64,000 bases of DNA. Source: Trichomonas vaginalis G3 (taxonomy: Eukaryota > Parabasalia > Trichomonadida > Trichomonadidae). Shown piece by piece: positions 61,635 through 64,000 of this stretch. The notes under the pieces are model-generated. The model did no database searches and was not told the DNA's origin. It worked only from the letters and a program-made list of their open reading frames with translations. The position numbers and the translations under genes were made by a program. How positions within the stretch are numbered: position 1 is the stretch's first letter; each line of letters opens with the position of its first letter. Where the stretch lies: the NCBI RefSeq assembly GCF_026262505.1, contig NC_067205.1, positions 27,606,556 through 27,670,555 on the forward strand, given 5' to 3'.

Positions 61635-62317
61635 AAATATTTTTATGAAAACCCTTCTATCATTTCGATTTTTATTTATTTTGTTAAGAAAAAGATGTGG
61701 ATATATAAAAATTGAATCGAGTTCAAATTGAATAAAAAATGCACTTCTCAAAAATTTCACGCTCTCAAAACTGAGAGATTTTTGATAAAACATAAATGAG
61801 ACACAAACATTTTCATTTATTGAGCTTCACACTAACGCACATTAGTATTTGCTTTCCAAGTTTAGTATTTTCAATCAACATTCAAAAATATATTGAATTT
61901 TTTTTTAGATTTTTGAATGGTTTCAAATACAAATAAACAGTCTTAATTGTTATTATCATATCTTTATGAATGATTTCCAAGTATTGTAATATATATTTAC
62001 CTTATTATCATATCTTTCATATTCAACTAAAATTATATTTTTTTTCTCAAAGATCAAGTTTATTATTATGAGCATCAGTTCATCATGACATCATCTCATT
62101 AAGTTATACATCCAAAATCTAAATATTCAAATTAATGAAAAAAAATTCAAATTTATTATCAATATGTAAATAATTCTTTCTATCAGGATCCATATAATTT
62201 CTTTAAACATCATATTATTCTAACATTATACTAAATATATTTTAAATTCGATATGAAATTTTCAAATATTAAACATAAATACAAGCATTTTATTAATTTA
62301 TAACATGTAAATTATTA
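61635..62317. other. Intergenic, no gene seen
   Basis: About 680 AT-rich bases between two genes on the minus strand. An inverted repeat CTCTCAAAACTGAGAG at 61763-61778 is the only small structure noted. Confidence 0.45.
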
Positions 62318-64000
62318 TCATATATGGCGCTTTCTTTTCAAAGGAACATCAAGAGCTGGAGCTGAAGACTGATTGAATATTGGGGCCATTGCAAGTTGTG
62401 GGGCAGGTTTTAATATGCGAATTCTCTTTGATTCTATCTTTGGAGCAGAGAACTTTCCACTTGATGGTGTCTGAGACAATTCTGGAGCTTCTTTCTTTGC
62501 TGAGAAAGAAGTAGGAGTTTTAAGATCAGGAGCTGTTGCTTTGGATGAAATTACATGTGTCATTGGAAGGAGGGGTGGTTCCTTAGCTGAAATTGAAATA
62601 TCATCCAAGTTTGGTGTAGGAACCTTACTCTTTGGAGTTTCGTGAATCGAAGGAGCTTTCCTCCTTCTTATCTTCTTCTTTGGCTGATCAATAATTGGTG
62701 GTTCCTTGTTTTCTTTCTTAATTATACGCCTCTTCTTCTTAGAAGCAGTAATTTGACTCTCAATGATATTTTCATCATCAATTGCATCCAATTTGCAACT
62801 ATCTTTGGACATTTCAATGTTATCTAATATCAAACCAATCATATCCTCATCTTGTTCAATTACTTCGTTATTTACAGTTGGATTGAGTTCGAATTCATTT
62901 GTTGCATCATTTGTAACAGCTAAATCGTTGTTAAATGAAATAACATCATTATTCTGAAGATTTATTGTTGAATTATCAATAACATCATTATCTTTGTCTA
63001 TAGTATTCAACAATTCATTCGAAATTTCTTCATTTTCAATTTGTATATCAGTAGATTGAAGTTCGATGGTTTCATTAACAGATAAACAAATTTGTTCATT
63101 ATTAATTATATCACACCTGTCTATAAGATTATTCTCAATTATATTGTCATTATTTTCTGCAAATTCTGTAAATGTTTGATTGCAACTTATTATTTGATTA
63201 TTTGCTTGATTTGTATTCAAGCAAAATACAGAATTATCTCTTGAATTCTTGAATAAATCACATGAATCAGTAAATGCAAATTCTTCTTCTTGATAAATAA
63301 ATGATAATTTGTCAAATTGAACAGTGCTAACTTGATTGAAATCAGAGTCATTTCTCATTTGTTCATCATTGAAAATCAAATTGCAATTATCAATTAATGA
63401 ACTATTTTCTTCAATGAAAGTGATATTATAGTTATCAACGAAGGCTTCTTCTTTAACATAAATACTTGTTTCTTTGATTGCATTTTCTTCTATTTCATTA
63501 GATGGAATTGAAACATCCTTAAACTGGTCAATAATTGATGAATCTTTTTCATCAACAACAATTCCAGAGTTCTTAATTGTATCATCAACAAATGATTTGT
63601 CATCTTCTTTGCAATTGATTCTCATATAATCAACAAAGGTTGAATCATCTTGTTTATAATTAATATTTGTACAATTATCGACAATTGATGAATCAATTTC
63701 CATTTTGATATTAGAATTATCAACAAAGAATGAATCATTTTCTTCATTCTTAAGAACTGAGTTATGTAAAGCTTCATCAACAAATGAAGTATCATCTTCA
63801 TTGCTATTAATTCCCATATTCTCAACAATAATAGAATCATTATTTGAAATATTCATTGCGTTATTACTTCCAGTAAATAATGATTCATCGATAATTTCTG
63901 TTTGTGGAATATTGTCAAGAGAGTATTTTGATAATAAGTTAATATAATTATCAGTAATTGAATCTGATAGTCCATGAACTTCACTAAATGTTTCATCAGC
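62318..64000 (-). CDS. 3' part of a long acidic repeat protein with basic C-terminus (runs off the window)
   Basis: The frame is open from the right edge to TGA at 62318-62320, at least 560 codons. The ATG at 63854-63856 is probably internal, because the frame continues upstream with similar sequence. The N-terminal side is acidic and Asn/Ser-rich with a degenerate ~20-residue repeat of the type 'D(D/E)(T/S)SFVD': EDDTSFVDEA, ENDSFFVDNS, EIDSSIVDNC, QDDSTFVDYM, EDDKSFVDDT. The last 140 residues are basic and Pro/Ser-rich with KKKRRIIKKE, KKKIRRRKAPS and a final PLKRKRHI, which look like nuclear signals. Probably a nuclear, largely disordered protein; no family recognised. Confidence 0.75.
   Translation of the reverse strand, partial: ADETFSEVHGLSDSITDNYINLLSKYSLDNIPQTEIIDESLFTGSNNAMNISNNDSIIVENMGINSNEDDTSFVDEALHNSVLKNEENDSFFVDNSNIKMEIDSSIVDNCTNINYKQDDSTFVDYMRINCKEDDKSFVDDTIKNSGIVVDEKDSSIIDQFKDVSIPSNEIEENAIKETSIYVKEEAFVDNYNITFIEENSSLIDNCNLIFNDEQMRNDSDFNQVSTVQFDKLSFIYQEEEFAFTDSCDLFKNSRDNSVFCLNTNQANNQIISCNQTFTEFAENNDNIIENNLIDRCDIINNEQICLSVNETIELQSTDIQIENEEISNELLNTIDKDNDVIDNSTINLQNNDVISFNNDLAVTNDATNEFELNPTVNNEVIEQDEDMIGLILDNIEMSKDSCKLDAIDDENIIESQITASKKKRRIIKKENKEPPIIDQPKKKIRRRKAPSIHETPKSKVPTPNLDDISISAKEPPLLPMTHVISSKATAPDLKTPTSFSAKKEAPELSQTPSSGKFSAPKIESKRIRILKPAPQLAMAPIFNQSSAPALDVPLKRKRHI

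Overview
The window looks like nuclear DNA of a trichomonad, most likely Trichomonas vaginalis or a very close relative. It is AT-rich. No introns were recognised. Several genes carry a TCA[C/T][A/T][A/T] initiator 9-18 bases before the ATG, and several stop codons overlap a TAAA poly(A)-type signal. It also holds a Tvmar1-like mariner, a Maverick/Polinton, a Mutator-like element (MULE), and typical trichomonad gene families (R2R3 Myb, DUF3447-ankyrin, GT61/DUF563 glycosyltransferase).

Layout. 1-12.7 kb holds host genes: a truncated CDS, a Cks1-type cell-cycle subunit, a membrane-anchored coiled-coil protein, a Myb factor, a possible winged-helix protein, a TVP23-type Golgi membrane protein and a propeller-like protein. 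One copy of a 1.27-kb TA-flanked DNA element lies at 3.5-4.8 kb. 12.7-42.9 kb is a nest of transposons. The outer element is a MULE with 87-bp inverted ends and a perfect 9-bp target duplication. Its transposase is split by a 22.5-kb Maverick with 661-bp inverted ends and a 5-bp duplication. The Maverick in turn holds a 1.3-kb mariner. The MULE also carries a chromodomain-like mini-gene, a decayed passenger gene and a second copy of the 1.27-kb element. 43.4-50.8 kb is host genes again: GT61 glycosyltransferase, ribosomal protein uS5 (S2), HMG-box protein, ankyrin protein and BAR-like protein. 51.3-52.3 kb is an unnamed 1.05-kb element with inverted ends and an 8-9-bp duplication. 53.0-59.3 kb has two inverted arrays of a 132-bp satellite made almost entirely of hairpins. 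Between them lie a helical-repeat-like gene and a 122-bp hairpin array. 60.6-64.0 kb has a C-terminally anchored surface-type protein broken once and the 3' part of a long acidic repeat protein.

How the parts relate. The Maverick carries a protein-primed DNA polymerase B, a retroviral-type integrase, a packaging ATPase, a capsid-protein candidate, minor structural candidates and a phage-like fibre, plus a small gene inside each inverted end. Treated as a fossil, it is young, because its two ends look identical, but at least one gene is broken. The most unusual signal is a set of about six GC-rich ~30-bp double mini-hairpins scattered through the Maverick. Some lie between genes and some are in frame inside unrelated proteins, and the stems show compensatory changes. 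Protein families were assigned by eye from motifs; no database search was possible.
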